Part shown: positions 48,630-61,644 of the stretch, in pieces
Numbering within the stretch: position 1 is the stretch's first letter
How the letters are laid out: each line of letters opens with the position of its first letter
Assembly: GCA_019925795.1 (NCBI GenBank)
Contig: CM034310.1
Location: 9,586,869 to 9,650,868 of the forward strand
Direction of reading: 5' to 3'
Source of the DNA: Dendrobium chrysotoxum
Taxonomy: Eukaryota; Streptophyta; Magnoliopsida; Asparagales; Orchidaceae
DNA: 64,000 bases
Notes under the pieces: model-generated
Databases searched by the model: none
Seen by the model: only the letters and a program-made list of their open reading frames with translations
What the model was told of the DNA's origin: nothing
Made by a program: the position numbers and the translations under genes

Positions 48630-48647
48630 TAGCGACTCCACTGGGGA
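48630..48647 (+). other. PBS-like site of family X
   Basis: TAGCGACTCCACTGGGGA, one base from the TGGCGACTCC..GGGGA site remembered for Ogre/Tat-type gypsy elements. It fixes the 3' end of the 5' LTR and suggests a gypsy origin for family X. Confidence 0.6.
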
Positions 48648-51600
48648 TCAAATCTTCTCTCCATCTTTAACAGTGATTCATACCCTTACATCGATAGTAT
48701 ACTTTTGCTTGTCATAGGTACTACCTTTCTTCCACCGGTAGTCTTATTCATTTCATTCTTGAATATTTTGATCAATATCTAATAAAATATATAAAATGAG
48801 GTCTTGTAGGACCTACCATCAATTATTAATGGGATATCCTTTTATGACATCTCCATATAACTACCAAAAACAAAGATTTAAAATAATTTTCTAAGAAAAA
48901 AGATTGCTCTTTCAATTTTGAATATTTTAAAATATGATTTTGATCTGTCACTAGTAATATGTTATAGTTACTTCTTTTGGTAGCTAGATTGGGTCCAAAA
49001 TTTTAAATCTTCAAAGTTTGAATCCCTTTTTAAAAAATTTCTCCCTGTCTGGACTAACATATTGTAGTTACATATTTTTGTAGCTTAATATATGTGGTAG
49101 GACAGGGTCTAAAAACTCATACATTCAAATAAAAATTTTTTTGTGTGTTCTAACACCATATTGTGGTTACATATTCTTTATAGCTTGATATGTTTACTAA
49201 GATAGGGTCCATAATGTGGCATATGAAAGATTTTCAAAATTAATGTAAAATCAAATTGAGAAAAATTTGAAAGTTTAAATATAAGTCAAGCCTATTAGGA
49301 AGATTTTATTAGAAATAATAGTAGGTCTATTTCTTGTCAAGGAAATTTATCTCTATTTTGTTTAAAGTATAACATAAAGTGGGTTGTGATTGACTCCTCT
49401 AAACACTTATAGAAAAAGGCATATGTTTATCAGTGCTAATAAGTAAAGTTTGTTCCCTCCCTCTCACAACTTAAGTGGATTGATGCCTTAGAAATAAGAT
49501 ATATTTCATCTCATTTTTGAAACCTCAAAGCACAAAAGTTAAAAGTATTTTGCTAGGTTTCAAGTGATCATCTAAATTAAATTCAAATATATTTTTAAAT
49601 TTTCTATTCAACCATACTATGACATTCCTAACCGTAGGAAGGTATAATTATTGGTTGATGTGTTAAAGTTTAGAATTCTGCTTGTAATTGCCCTCATTAA
49701 CTTACAATCAAATTCAATATTTTAAAAGAATTCGATGAAAAATTATCATTCAAAATTCCATCATTCTAATCTTCTTGTAAGTCAGAGCTTGGAATATATT
49801 TAGATCTTATTTCCTAAGGGTACTGCATGGATACGGCAATTTTTCCTCTACCATGTGGTTTAAATCTGATGGAAGGTGGATCTTATAGCATTTCTTAAGA
49901 CAAATGACCTCATTATTCATATTGAACCCCTATTTGCTAATTTTGAGTTTTCTCTTATGATAGTGAATTCAAATAAAACTCTAGCTAAGTTTATTCTTAG
50001 CTTTATCACTACATTTTTAGAAAACGTTTGGGGAATCCTTATTAAGATTAATCATCTGAATTCTTTTTTGAGTAAAAGACTTGAATACTTCAACATTTCT
50101 TACTAAGGTTAACCCATGATATGGTTAACGTTCCCTCTATCATGTGGCTTAACTTCCTTCAAATTAATTGATGAACTTTGAATTGATATTAAGTCAAGTA
50201 ACTTCATAGCATCTTTAAAGTTTCCTTCTCTTATTGGTGAAAACAAAATCATATTTGGGTTTACTCAATATCTTATCACTCCATTAAAAAAATATTTGAA
50301 TTAAAATCTATGTGAAACTAAGATTGGAGTTAAAAATAAAAATATTTTTCATCTTCTTACTATTATACATCTTATATGCATTTTTTCAAGTTTATGAGTC
50401 TGTTTAAAAATTTTCTTAATCAAGTTGTTTATTCTTACCAGAGGATTGGGTTTGATTTGTAGATCTATCATCCTTGCATAAGAGAGCTAATTTTGCTCTC
50501 TTAAGCAAGGAATTTAATATTGTAACTAAGATTATTCTTTTCTAGGATTGAGAAAGGAAGCCTCCTATATAAAAAGATTAGAGAAAAGAGAAGAAAAAAA
50601 AATAGAGAAGAAAAAAATAGAATAATAATAGTCAATAAATATGATTATCATGCTCTCTATTATGTGGTTTGCTAAAAAGATGTATATATATAAAATGTGT
50701 TAAAAAAAGAAAAAGAAAAAAAAAGAAATGGTTTCCGTTTTTAGTCCATGAATCTCAAAAGGCCCATTTTTCCTTCAATATTTTTAACACTTGACTATGA
50801 GAATATTGATTTTAGGTTCATCATCATACATTGATACTTTATATGATATACAAATATGAGTCATGCAAGATATGTTAAAAGATTCAATTTCTATCTCCAA
50901 TTCAACTCTCTTTGGATTAGATTTTAATAAAAAGAAGTAGAAGATGAAGAAGAAAACTTAATTTAGTTTGTCGGGAGCTTTGATCTAGGTTAACAAAATC
51001 TAAATCATAATATCTCTTTAGTTAACAACTTAAGTAGGTCATTTCTTATCATCAAATCAATATTAAAATAAAAAAAAGATGATCAATCTAATTAAAATTT
51101 ATAGTGGTACTAGTTATGCATTATTGGGCATTACCTAATAAACCTAATAGAGATGCATAAATAAACCATTATTAAAACATTTTAAACTCTCTTTTTAATA
51201 TCTTCAAATTTGGATGAGATTCTAGATATGGTTTTGATGCTCAAATACTTATAGTGATACTTATGGAGAAAAGAATCACTCTATTTGACCCACCATTTTA
51301 TGAGACTTGACCGAGGGATTGTTTAATGCTCCCACTCATCATGGGTAGGTATCTTGTCTAGATTTAATCCATGGTTGAATCGATCAGATACTAAAACATG
51401 AGGGTTTTTTATCCTAGGTGATGTTAATGATAGCTTTTTTGCATTCTTACCAAATTTCAAATCAAAATCAAGCTACAATTTGATTTAGTCCATAATTGAT
51501 TGATATTGGATGTTAGAATTAGAGGGATTTTACTCTCGATGAAGTCCATAATGACTTGTCAAATGGCTATGAAATCCATTTCAAAATTGATCTCCACTTT

Positions 51601-54600
51601 ATGATAAACTAAAATTGGATGTTAGAGTCTAAACAACACTATTCCCATTAAAAATTCCTTCATAGCATTGAAATTCAAAATTCATCAAAACTACGATTTT
51701 CTATAAACAAAGTTGTTAAGTTTTGATTTTTTTGATTAAACACATTTTGGCTTAATTAATATTCTTTGGTTTAGATAAAATCAACCTACCTCTCATTGAG
51801 CTTTTGAATCTTTCCCCACTTGTCATTTTGATAGTGTTCAGATGATTAAAACTCGGGAAAAAGTAAAATCACTTCCTAACCATCATGAGGAAAAATTATT
51901 CAATGAAAAATAAAGTCTCCACTTTCTGATAAAAATTGAACTTTTCTCAATCTTTGGTGAATATTTGATATTCCTTGGTGTTTTCACACCAAAGGATGCT
52001 CAAATATTCACATTGTTCTTTGACAAGTCATGCAAAAGTTAAAATTTGACTAAGGAAGTTTTATTATGCTGCTTTTAGTTATCTTAGAACTTGAAATCAT
52101 GAACTCTAGGAAATTTATATTTTTTTCTTTGAAGTACTCATAAATTTGAATATGGAATGGAACTTTTATCAAAATCTTGCATTACTCCTCAAGTGGTCGA
52201 GATGCTTTGATGAATATTTTACTTATCAAATGACATATATTTTACTTATCAAAATCTTGCATTACTCCTCAAGATAAAATAATCAAACTATACCCCCCGC
52301 CCCCCCACACTTTCTCCTTTCCTAACAAGTGCTGACACATATAAAAAATAAATAATCTCTAGTGGAATATTTTGTATGTTATTTCTTATCATTTTTATTT
52401 ATAGGAAAGTGAGAAAGTGTCAAAATCTTTGAACCAAATTTTATATTTATGAAAGTCCAATAAATTAAAATCAAAATCAAGCTCTCTCTATTTCATTCCC
52501 TTTTCAAAATAATTGACATGGATAAAGTTTTTGGTCCCCAGAGAAGCATTTTCAAGTTATAAAGGTCATTTGTGATGGAAAAGAAAAAGTGAGCTTTCAT
52601 TCTAAAATCTTCAAAATCACCAAAACTCAAAATCCTTTCATTTTTTTATCTTATCTCTTAAAAAATTACATATACTAAAACTTTTGATCCCTAGTGAAAC
52701 ATTTGCAAGTTGTTAACATCATTTGAGATGAAGAGTAAAGATCAAAATTTTAAAAAATCAAATCTCTTCAAATCCTTTGAAACTAGAACCTTTCTTATTC
52801 ATTAGTTTAGGATGACTCGTTAGTAAGGCTAACTATTATTTGAGTTAGGAAGCACTAGCAAGAACTTGGGTCCCCAGAACCCATTTCTAGTGCAACATTA
52901 GGTTCAGGTCACATAACATTTTCTTAATCACCCATCTTCTTCCCATAGTGAGGTATAAGTATCCCAAGTGGCATCCTCTCTTCACATCTCAGCTTTTGAA
53001 GTTAGGTATAAGTATCCCAAACAACATCATCTTCATCCTAAAGTTATTATAATTATCCCAGCGACATCCTATTTTCATTAAATTTAAGCATTAAAAGTTA
53101 AGTATAAGTATCCCAAGAGGCATCCTATCTTCATCCTGAGGCAAGATATAAGTATCGCAAACAACATTCTCTCTTCATCCAATCTCAGCATTTGAAGTTA
53201 GGTATAAGTATCCAGAGTTGCAACCTATCTTCATCCTGAAATGATGTATAAGTGTCCCAAGCAGCATTCTCTCTTCATCAAATCTCAACATTTGAAGTAA
53301 ATATAAGTATCCCAAGTGGCATCCTATCTTTATCTCGAGGTAAGGTATAACTATCTCAAGCGACATCCTCTCTTTATAAAATCTCAACTATCGAAGTTAG
53401 GTTTGAGTGTCTGAAGTGGCATCCTATCTTTATCCTGAGGCAAGGAATAAGTATTCCAAGTGGCATTCTCTCTTCATCAAATCTCAATATTCAAAGTTAA
53501 GTATAAGTATACCAAGTATCATCCTATCTTCATACTGAAGTAAGGTATAAGTATCCCAAGCAACATCCTCTCTTCATGAAATCTCAAAAATTCAAAGTTA
53601 GGTATAAGTATCCCAAGCGGCATTCTATTCTCATCTTAAAGTGAGCTATAACTATCCCGAGTAGCATCCTCTCTTTATCAAATCTTAGCATTTGAAGGTA
53701 GGTATAATCATCCCAATAGGCATCCTATCTTTATCCCGATGCGATGTATAAGTATCCCAAGTGGCATTCTCTCTTCATTAAATCTGAGCATTTGAAGTTA
53801 GGTATAAATATCCCAAGTGGAATCCTATTATTATTCTAAAGCAAGGTATTAGTATCTCAAGCGCCATCCTTTCTTCATCAAATCTCTGCATTCAAAGTTA
53901 GGTTTAATTGTACCAAGTGGCATTCTATCTTTATCTGGAGGCGAGGAAGAAGAATCCCAAGAAACATCCTCTCTTTATCAATTCTCAACAATCAAAGTTT
54001 GGTATAAGTATCCTAAGTGGCATCCTATCTTCATCCAAAGTGAGGTCCAAGTATCTCCAGTGGCATCCTCTCTTCAAAAAAACCTCAGCATTCAAATATA
54101 GGTATATGTATCTAAGTGGTATCCTATCTTCATTTTGAAGGGAAGTATAAATATCCTAAGTTGGTATCATCTCTTCATTAAATCTTAAATCCAAACATTT
54201 TAAGTTTAGGTGTAAATTCTCATGTAGATTTTTCCCTTTCTTATAAGATGTCATCTAGTTTATTGAGGCAGGTCTAAGTATCCACATGGTGGCATGCTTT
54301 CTTTTGTACTAGAAAGAATACTTTAGAATTATCAAATAACATTCAAACTATTATACTCTTATATATTAAGTCACATCCAAATTACTACACTCATGCAGCT
54401 ATTTCATACCTTAACTTTACTAGTGGTACTAACCTCAATCGTTACTATTTGGTAAAGTCATCATCATGAATCTTCAAATTCATCAATCTTCTCAAACATT
54501 ATCAATGTCAACTTCAACCGATAATCAAACTCAAATCCACTTCAATTGACTCAATGCAATTCAATCAAGTTAAATCAAATTAAATCATAAACTTCACTCT

Positions 54601-54681
54601 TAAGTCAAGTTAATTATTTCAGTCAACACCAATACGCATGATAAACTTTGGTGAGTTTATCATTTCTATTGGGGGTCTATT
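48648..54681 (+). mobile_element. Family X internal region, copy R2, non-coding
   Basis: About 6 kb between PBS and 3' LTR without gag, protease, RT or integrase motifs in any frame I read. It aligns with R1 (15708-24160) apart from solo LTR C and a longer tandem array there. A short shared frame (49876-50106; TNDLIIHIEP, then KTLAKFILSF) differs from R1 by many amino-acid changes and one stop, so it is probably not under selection. Fits a LARD that needs proteins from another element. Confidence 0.65.
52935..54185 (+). repeat. Alternating tandem array, R2 copy
   Basis: The same 44 and 56 bp unit types as at 21783-23655, here about 12 dimers, more diverged. Array length accounts for most of the size difference between R1 and R2. 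Confidence 0.88.
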
Positions 54682-55746
54682 TATTGATCTCATTTTTGTA
54701 TTATGTCATTCTATCATATCCTCCCAATCCTTAAGCTTTCCTACCCTAGCATAGAAGCTCATTGGATCACTTTGGAGGACATCCAAGGACTTAGTTTTGA
54801 CTAAACCTCAGATGGCCAAGTCCTTAGGAAACCCCTTACAAGCAAGTCAAGTAAACATGGACAAGTGCATCGAGATACATATGTGTCATAATACTACTTT
54901 CTTCAGATGACCTCCATTTATAAAGCAGACTTTACGAGTGCATCCAGAATACTCAAAAACCTAGGAAAAGGCACTGATCTAATATCATTAAATCAATTTA
55001 TATTGAATCATATCAACTTCATACCAAGTTAAATAAACTCAACTCAAATTCAATTAGATATCAGCAGCTCCAAGTAGCCCAAATTGACTCATCTTGAGTC
55101 AATTGACATTGAATCCGGCATTAATTGGATCAAATCGATCGACTCGAATCTTCCTAAGTTTAAATTTAACCTTAATTTGCTTGATTATTTTGGCCTCTTC
55201 ATCAAAATCACCCTTATATATTAAATATAATTAGCTAAAAGATTATCCCCTTGGACCTGATTAAATTAAGGATATAATCTTCTTTTTCTCATCTCAATTT
55301 CTATTAGATTTTATAAGGTTGTGAAGGCTGATCTGAGCGATATTGACAGTTTTAACATGAAAAGGTCACATCCATTTAGGTTTTGGGGGAATGGATTAAA
55401 ATAGTGGTAGTTCCCCTCTATATTCCTTAGTCCCATGCTATCTCACTTGCCCAAAGGTCCCCCTGCATGACCTCCCGCACCTCCAAAACTAGCCCGTCAC
55501 TGCTCCCTCCGAATCCAACTCTTTCCCGTGTGAAGGGGCATCTTTCTCGAATCTGCGCGCCAGCTCGCGTGCCCAGCACAACCCTCTTGCCCACATCCAC
55601 CTTTTCTCAACCCAATCTGAATGCATACCCATATGAAGGCATCATTCTAAACCCCACTCACCTGTGTGAAAGCCTGATCCGACGCCAACTAACTAAAACC
55701 CTTTCTTTTCATTTTCCCTGCATTATTTGTATGCCATCCAATGAGA

Positions 55747-55748
<2 letters not shown>

Positions 55749-55783
<35 letters not shown>
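55749..55783 (+). repeat. (GA)n microsatellite private to the R2 3' LTR
   Basis: About 17 AG units. The matching site in the 5' LTR (44645-44660) has only GAGCAGAGAGAGAAGG, so the expansion came after the LTRs diverged. Confidence 0.9.
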
Positions 55784-55786
<3 letters not shown>

Positions 55787-55982
55787 GAAAGGCACTTGAT
55801 AATAAAAAAAATCACCTTGCTATCCGACTTCTTCATCATGCCACGTCTCCTGATCAACCTTCCATCATCCTCATGACTTTGTGCTAGTTTGCCTTTCATT
55901 GGAGCAATTTTGTGACTTTAAGTAACTCATTTGTGGATCTGTATTGCTGATACGGAGTAGCTGTTATTTTTGCATTTTAAGG

Positions 55983-56440
55983 CTGCATAAAATACCACCC
56001 TTTCTGTCGTGGAAAGAGGCATTGGAAGACTATGATGAATATGATAAGCTTCTTGGAAACAATCAAAATACAAGTTTTGAGAATCCTCTTACTGTGCATC
56101 ATAAACTCATTATTCCTTTTCAGGGGTTGGATACAATCTCCTCAGTGCTGGAGAAGGAATCTCCTCCTTGCAGAAAAGATACTAAACTTATTTCTCCTAT
56201 AAGCGAGTCTCCTAAACTTTATAAATCTCCACATCCTACTACATAGTAGAAGAGCATATTGATTTATGGTCCTAATGATCAGAAACTCCAACAAAAAGGA
56301 ATTCATTACAAAATTTCTGGGATGATTGTTTGAAATAAATAATTCCAATATGCCCGAAGATAATTCGTTCACAGTATCATTTGACGGCATGAGAATCAAA
56401 GGGAATACAACCATAAAAAATAAGTGGAATCAGGTGTGCG
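55983..56440 (+). pseudogene. Exon-like captured sequence, copy 2
   Basis: An open frame 55983-56246 begins LHKIPPFLSWKEALEDYDEY after TTTTTGCATTTTAAG (acceptor AG kept) and goes on with FENPLTVHHKLIIPFQG and SPISESPKLYKSPHPTT before TAG. Further pieces in shifted frames are YGPNDQKLQQKG (near 56265) and MPEDNSFTVSFDGMRIKG (near 56350). It is better preserved than copy 1. Not recognised. Origin from a host gene is inferred from non-repetitive composition and splice-like edges. Confidence 0.5.
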
Positions 56441-56790
56441 ACTAAGGAAGATGAAGCGATGGTTGGGATCTCCTTTCCTGCTGAAATTAAAAAAAAGAAT
56501 TTATGAAGGAGAGACGACATTCTGTTTCACAGGTTCTTCATCCCGCCTCCATATTTCTTCCAAAATATCGAGAGTGAGGGATGCCAGATGGAGAGAATGC
56601 AAAAGATCAGAGCAAATGAGATCTGTAGAAGCAAAATAACAACATTATACCTTTACCGAGGAGCATTTGTTGACATTGGATGCATTCATAATGGCTAGAT
56701 TTTGATAAAGGGAAACGATAAGCATTGAATTCGCAACTAGGAGCTTATTGAACTTTTTTAAAAAAGGTAAATTTCATTTTGTTTCATGCT

Positions 56791-57613
56791 TAATAGTTCC
56801 TGCTTATTTTAATAAACATCAGCCAGCCTATGTGCTGTCGCCTCCCACTTTTCCCAATTGACTCACTAAAATTTATTCAACATTGAGCTTTCTCTTCGAA
56901 ATTTTATGTCTCTCCTTGTCTTCTACGTTGTCAATGAAAAGGTGTGGAATCACTGTTTCAATTGAGAGTTTTCTTAAGAGCACCCTCTTAAGATGTAATT
57001 AACTATATGAGCTTGTCTTATGGGAAATTGAGGACTCCATATTAAAATAAATCATATTTTATTCCTATAAAATGGGAGAAAATTCTTTGAGTATACAAAT
57101 CTTCTTTTAAGAAACTATTTATACTAGTTTAAATGCACGTGCCCAATGTGCACGCTAATAGGACTTTAAAAAATAAAAAAAATTTATTAAAATTTAAAAT
57201 ATTAATTTAAAAATTAATCATTACTAATCACAATACTAACATTTAGCCAAGTATTTTTTAGACAAAGCCAACAAAAATTTCTCTTTAACCCTTGTTAGAA
57301 CTACAAAATTAGAATACAACAGAAGAGGAGAACTATATAAGCATCTTTATAGACTACCAAAAAAAATCTTTATAGACTATAATTTACTCGAAGCTTCACT
57401 GCTCTATAGCAATCTGTTTATGCCGGTGGAGGTCAGTTAAATACCTCGAACAAGTATAATCTTGCAAGTCATAGGCATCAAAGAGGGGCGGCCTTGACTT
57501 CAAAGCTCTTCCTATCTACTACTGTGCTCCTACCTCCCCTATAGGGAGCTGAACAACCTGCATTCAAAGATCATTATGTAGTAATGAATGGCTGGAAGGC
57601 TAATATTTTAAGT
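56791..57613. other. Unassigned stretch
   Basis: No recognised coding frame. Near 57128-57155 lies TTTAAATGCACGTGCCCAAT followed by GTGCACG, a string I recall from dispersed plant repeats. Confidence 0.4.
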
Positions 57614-58592
57614 GTCAACCATATTCATGTTTGGCCTACAGGTTGAGATGTGGTGGAAGCATATTGAAGCTATTGATACTAAAAGCTTTAGTTCTTCAAG
57701 GTTAGGATCATCTCTAAATGATGGATCTACCAATCCATTGAAGTCGTTGGCATTAGGAAATGTCTTCATCTAATAAAGAAAAAAAGCATTGATTGCATTT
57801 GTTATTTAAATTATAAATTTTGTGTAAGGCATGACTGAACTGATGCCACTTGACAAAAGAATTTAGAGTAACCAACTTAATTAGAGGTGTAGCACAGAAC
57901 AAAATTGTAAACAAGTTAGAAGATTTGTGGCTGAATTAAATAGATATAAGTTAACAGATAAGAATCTGAATGTTGAAGCATGGGAGGCGATGAAAGAAAA
58001 ATTTAGCATAGCAAGAAGCATCAAATATAAATTTCTTACAAAGTTGCACCTAAAATTTAATGTTTTAGATATGAAGTGTATTTGAGATAATTTTTTCACA
58101 ATTTTAATTTACAAACTACCGTAATACTATTTTGCTACAACTTTTTTGTCATTTTTAAAAAAATTAATGATTAGAACAAGATATTCACATTTAGATGTAC
58201 AATTGTGATAGCATTTAAAAAGCTACTATTCAAATTTTTCAAGAGATAAAAATACGATAATTGTTATATCAATTTCCAAAAAACTCGACTTTTCTCATAA
58301 CAATTTCACATTACTTGTCTAATTTATCAATTTAATGATAAAAAAATATAATGTGGCATGGTGAACCATACCCATATCACCAGGATTTTTGGGATGAATC
58401 AATTGCTCTTCTGCCTATTATGAGCTTGAACAGCAATACCCCATAAGTAAATACATCAGTCTTCTCATTCACAACAACGTGCATGAAATATTGAGGTGCC
58501 ATGTATTTGAAATATAGAAGATGATTACTTGAATAACACTAGAGTAACAGAAACTAATTTACCACATAATTTCACATGAACTGGTCTCACCC
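57614..58592 (-). pseudogene. Broken receptor-like cytoplasmic kinase gene, 3' part with introns
   Basis: Minus strand, in order: IEGTFG followed by a donor GTGAG (58586-58607), a short intron, YMAPQYFMHVVVNEKTDVFT, YGVLLFKLIIGRRAID and SSQKSW (58378-58505), a second intron, then after the acceptor TTTCTTTATTAG the frame GLVDPSFRDD, LEELKLLVSIASIC and STCRPNM (57626-57740). These are the activation-segment end, subdomains VIII-IX, and the C-lobe end (subdomain XI with its arginine) of plant RLCK/PERK-type kinases. APE has become APQ, and stops follow SSQKSW and RPNMNMVDT. The ATP-binding lobe and catalytic loop are not seen upstream. Introns in the expected place show a decayed host gene and not a retrocopy. 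Confidence 0.8.
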
Positions 58593-58917
58593 AAATGTGC
58601 CTTCAATCAAAAAATGACTAATTCTAGCATAATAGACATGCTTCATTTGATATTTTCTTTAGCTGCACCCTCAATGCCAACAATTCTTTCACTATGAAGA
58701 AAGCATCCCTAAAATATTTTCAAAAAAGCATCACCTATTTTTAAACTTTTAAGGCTTGTACCATATAGTTTTAACACAGCTCTTTTCTAGCCTTACTAAT
58801 TGGGATAAGTCATATGCAACAAGACAAAATAAGAAACAAGCTCAGTTATAATCACATTATCATAGATGATGGAAGAAAGTGAAAACATAATAATCGATAT
58901 TCCTGTGATTTTTTTAA

Positions 58918-59055
58918 GGGGCAAGTACAACATCAAGCCTTTATCCCACTACGTGTGGTCGGCTACATGAATCCTTTTTCTCCATTGTGTCCTGTTAAAA
59001 GTCAAATTCTCGCTTAAATAAAGGCTTGATCCCATGCTTCTTTCAAACACTCGTA
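58918..59055. repeat. Dispersed plant repeat with GTCGGCTACATGAATC
   Basis: AAGCCTTTATCCCACTACGT and GTGGTCGGCTACATGAATCC is a string I remember from many plant genomes, probably the 3' end of an RTE-type LINE or a derived SINE. The ends are unclear; AAATAAAGGCTTGAT near 59015 is an inverted match to CATCAAGCCTTTAT near 58930. Confidence 0.45.
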
Positions 59056-59454
59056 AAATGCACTTAAGTTACATGAAATCAAAGAAAATGCTACTGTATA
59101 AAAATAATTCCACATTCATAAAAGTGCACGTGAATAAAAGATTACAAATAAAAATAAGCATTAGAAAATGATCATATGAATGAATAAATAAATTTATTAG
59201 TAAAAGTATTTGTAATAATGATCATATTAACCAAAAAATAGAGTTATTCATATAAAATATAATTTATTTACTTTTACAATTTGATAAATAATAGGATAAA
59301 CAATCTAGAATGCTAATCACAAAAAATGTAATCTCTTGTAGAAAACTATTTCGATAAAATGATTCTTATTGAGTTAAAAAAAATAGCTATGTGAAACAGA
59401 AATTAAGTATGATGAATTAATACAATCATTTATTTTCCATATTTATTATAATTT

Positions 59455-59492
<38 letters not shown>

Positions 59493-60909
59493 TAGATAGT
59501 AGAATTTTGAGTATGGAGCAGCCACCACCGCCCCCTTCCATGCATTGGCAAAATTACTTGATGGTAGTATGATGGAAGGTATTAAGGCTCAATCAATCAC
59601 TACTCAATTAAGAAAACTAGTATCAAAACTACAACTATCAAACCTAATTGTATTTGGCAACAATGAGTTAGTTTATTTGGACGGTTCTGATTGATTCTCA
59701 TGGGCTTCTATTTATCTTCTTAATTTGCTTTTTGAATTGATGGTTTTTCCCCTTAGTAAGAGATTGATTCTACAAATTATTCATAATATTTTGCTCTCAT
59801 TTTTATAACATAATTAGTTTTGCTCTTATTGCATTGCAATATTATTTTTAAAAGTATAGTAAAAATAACTATCCTACTAAATAGTTTTGATCATTAACCG
59901 AATAAGTATATAGATTCATAATACAAATAAATTCACTATAATTGATATGTTGCAAATAAATTTATTACAATGAGTTGAATTAGGCTATTTTAAATTGTAA
60001 CAATTGATAATAGTTAAATGTCAACTGAAATAAAACACCATATTTAAAAATAATAATAATTAATTCAACGATATTTTCCATCAAATAAATAATTTTAAAA
60101 ATTACATATAAATTTTTTTAAAAAATGAATTATTTTACCAAATTGAGTTAATATAATTTCTTGAAGAATGGCATATCATTCAATAGAAGCTTAGTATTTC
60201 ATTTGAACTATTATGATAGATTGCTAAATTTAAATCAAAGCATCAAAAATATTCATAAATTTTCATGCACTATGTGGATAGAAATGCATTATGCAAGCAT
60301 AATATGACCAAATTTTGTGGTAGTCTAAACTAAGTCTATTTCATCTATAAATCAATTGTTAATAAAGCAATTTATCTCGATATAAAAATTATTTAAATAA
60401 AAAATTCATATTTGACTTAATTATTAAATGACCAAGTAAATATGAATGGTAGATGATTATGTTATTCAAAAGATCAAATATGTTTTGAATAGGTAAGATA
60501 CATGTTCAAAGTTTTTAACTATGTTCTAAAATAAATAAGCCATAATTATATGGAGACCTCTTTTTAAAATGACTGTATAGCTTTGAACAAACAATGTTTG
60601 CATGCATCTACAACTGAGAAAGATAATATAAGAACGGCTATACAGAGAAAGATTGTGCAGAGCATCAAAGAAAAATTGAGACGGATTGGACATGGAGCAT
60701 AAGAAGCAATACATGTAATTATTGGTTGGATATAATTAATATGCAAGTACTAAAATGGAAAGTGGTAAGCTAAGAAGCTTAAGCTTTTTTGAAAGGATTT
60801 AATTACAATCAATTCCAACTGCAACACTTAAAAGGAACGGAGGACATAGGCTTTTCATAAATCCAAGCCTAAGCAAAAAAAATATGAGTATTTAGCAATT
60901 CTATAAATA
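59056..60909. other. AT-rich stretch, nothing recognised
   Basis: No supported gene. Contains a TA microsatellite at 59460. Two overlapping minus frames near 60526-60746 are unsupported. Confidence 0.5.
59460..59497. repeat. (TA)n(GATA)n microsatellite
   Basis: About 14 TA units followed by GATAGATAG. Confidence 0.95.
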
Positions 60910-61260
60910 CTTTTTTTTTGGATAAAACCCATATAGGGCCTATGCGCTGATAAAAGAAAACTGATTACAAGTCCATAAAGGGATCGCTAGCTCACAAATG
61001 CTCAAAGAGCTACAACAAAAAAATCAAAAACCAAGAACCCTAGAGCTAATGATCCCTATCAGAATACAAAATAATAATAGGCAAAAAAAATTAAAACCTA
61101 AAGGAAGGTTGGCAAGTAGCCTAACCCAAAAGAAGCCCAATGCTTAGATGGACAATCAGCACATCAAAATTAGGAGTAACAAAAATATAGCTCATCAGCA
61201 TATTCATATCAAAAAGGTTATCTAAGCTAGCGACACTATAACAAAGAAAGAACATTGTCT

Positions 61261-61644
61261 TTATCCGAAATAGCTGATTGAAGCACCTGAACAAGCCCAA
61301 GTAATTGTCAAGTAAGCAACAGCTCCAACGAAGTGATAATCACATCCCGCCAACGGTCCAAGTAAGGAAGTTAACATCAAAATCTGCCAGACAAAGAAAA
61401 ATAAAGGACACAAAGAAATTGCCAGGAAGTAACAAAAGACATCACTAGGAAGGGATAAAAATATCCACAGCAAGCCAAAAGAAAGAGTACTCAAATGGAC
61501 ACTCCCCATGAACATGAACCAAGAACATTCAAAAATTGAAGAGAAAATAAACAGTAGCCCAGACACACAAAATGGATCAAAGACCAATCCAGAGCAGGTA
61601 AGGAGAAAAACTAGATAAGGAGAAGCAAGGAAACAAAACCCCAT
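61261..61644 (-). other. Hydrophobic open frame in the LINE 3' part
   Basis: 127 codons rich in F, L, S and C (for example SGLLFIFSSIFECSWFMFMG and SLLGPLAGCDYHFVGAVAYL). It lies after the RNase H region. It would look membrane-embedded if translated, but it has no homology I can name. It may be only the T- and C-rich composition of this strand. Confidence 0.25.

Larger units (their letters stand above)
54682..56790 (+). mobile_element. Family-X 3' LTR of R2 (truncated)
   Basis: Starts TATTGATCTCATTTTTGTAT after ATTGGGGGTCTATT. First part matches R1 (24161-24960) and second part matches 44395-45660. Similarity stops near 56790, so about 3 kb of the LTR end is absent. Confidence 0.6.

Noticed and set aside
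49876..50106. Conserved gag-like ORF of family X
   Set aside because: R1 has a stop and many amino-acid differences, and no gag motif is present. Kept only as a landmark.
56142..56414. 90-codon minus-strand frame
   Set aside because: Antisense to the better-supported exon-like sequence on the plus strand.
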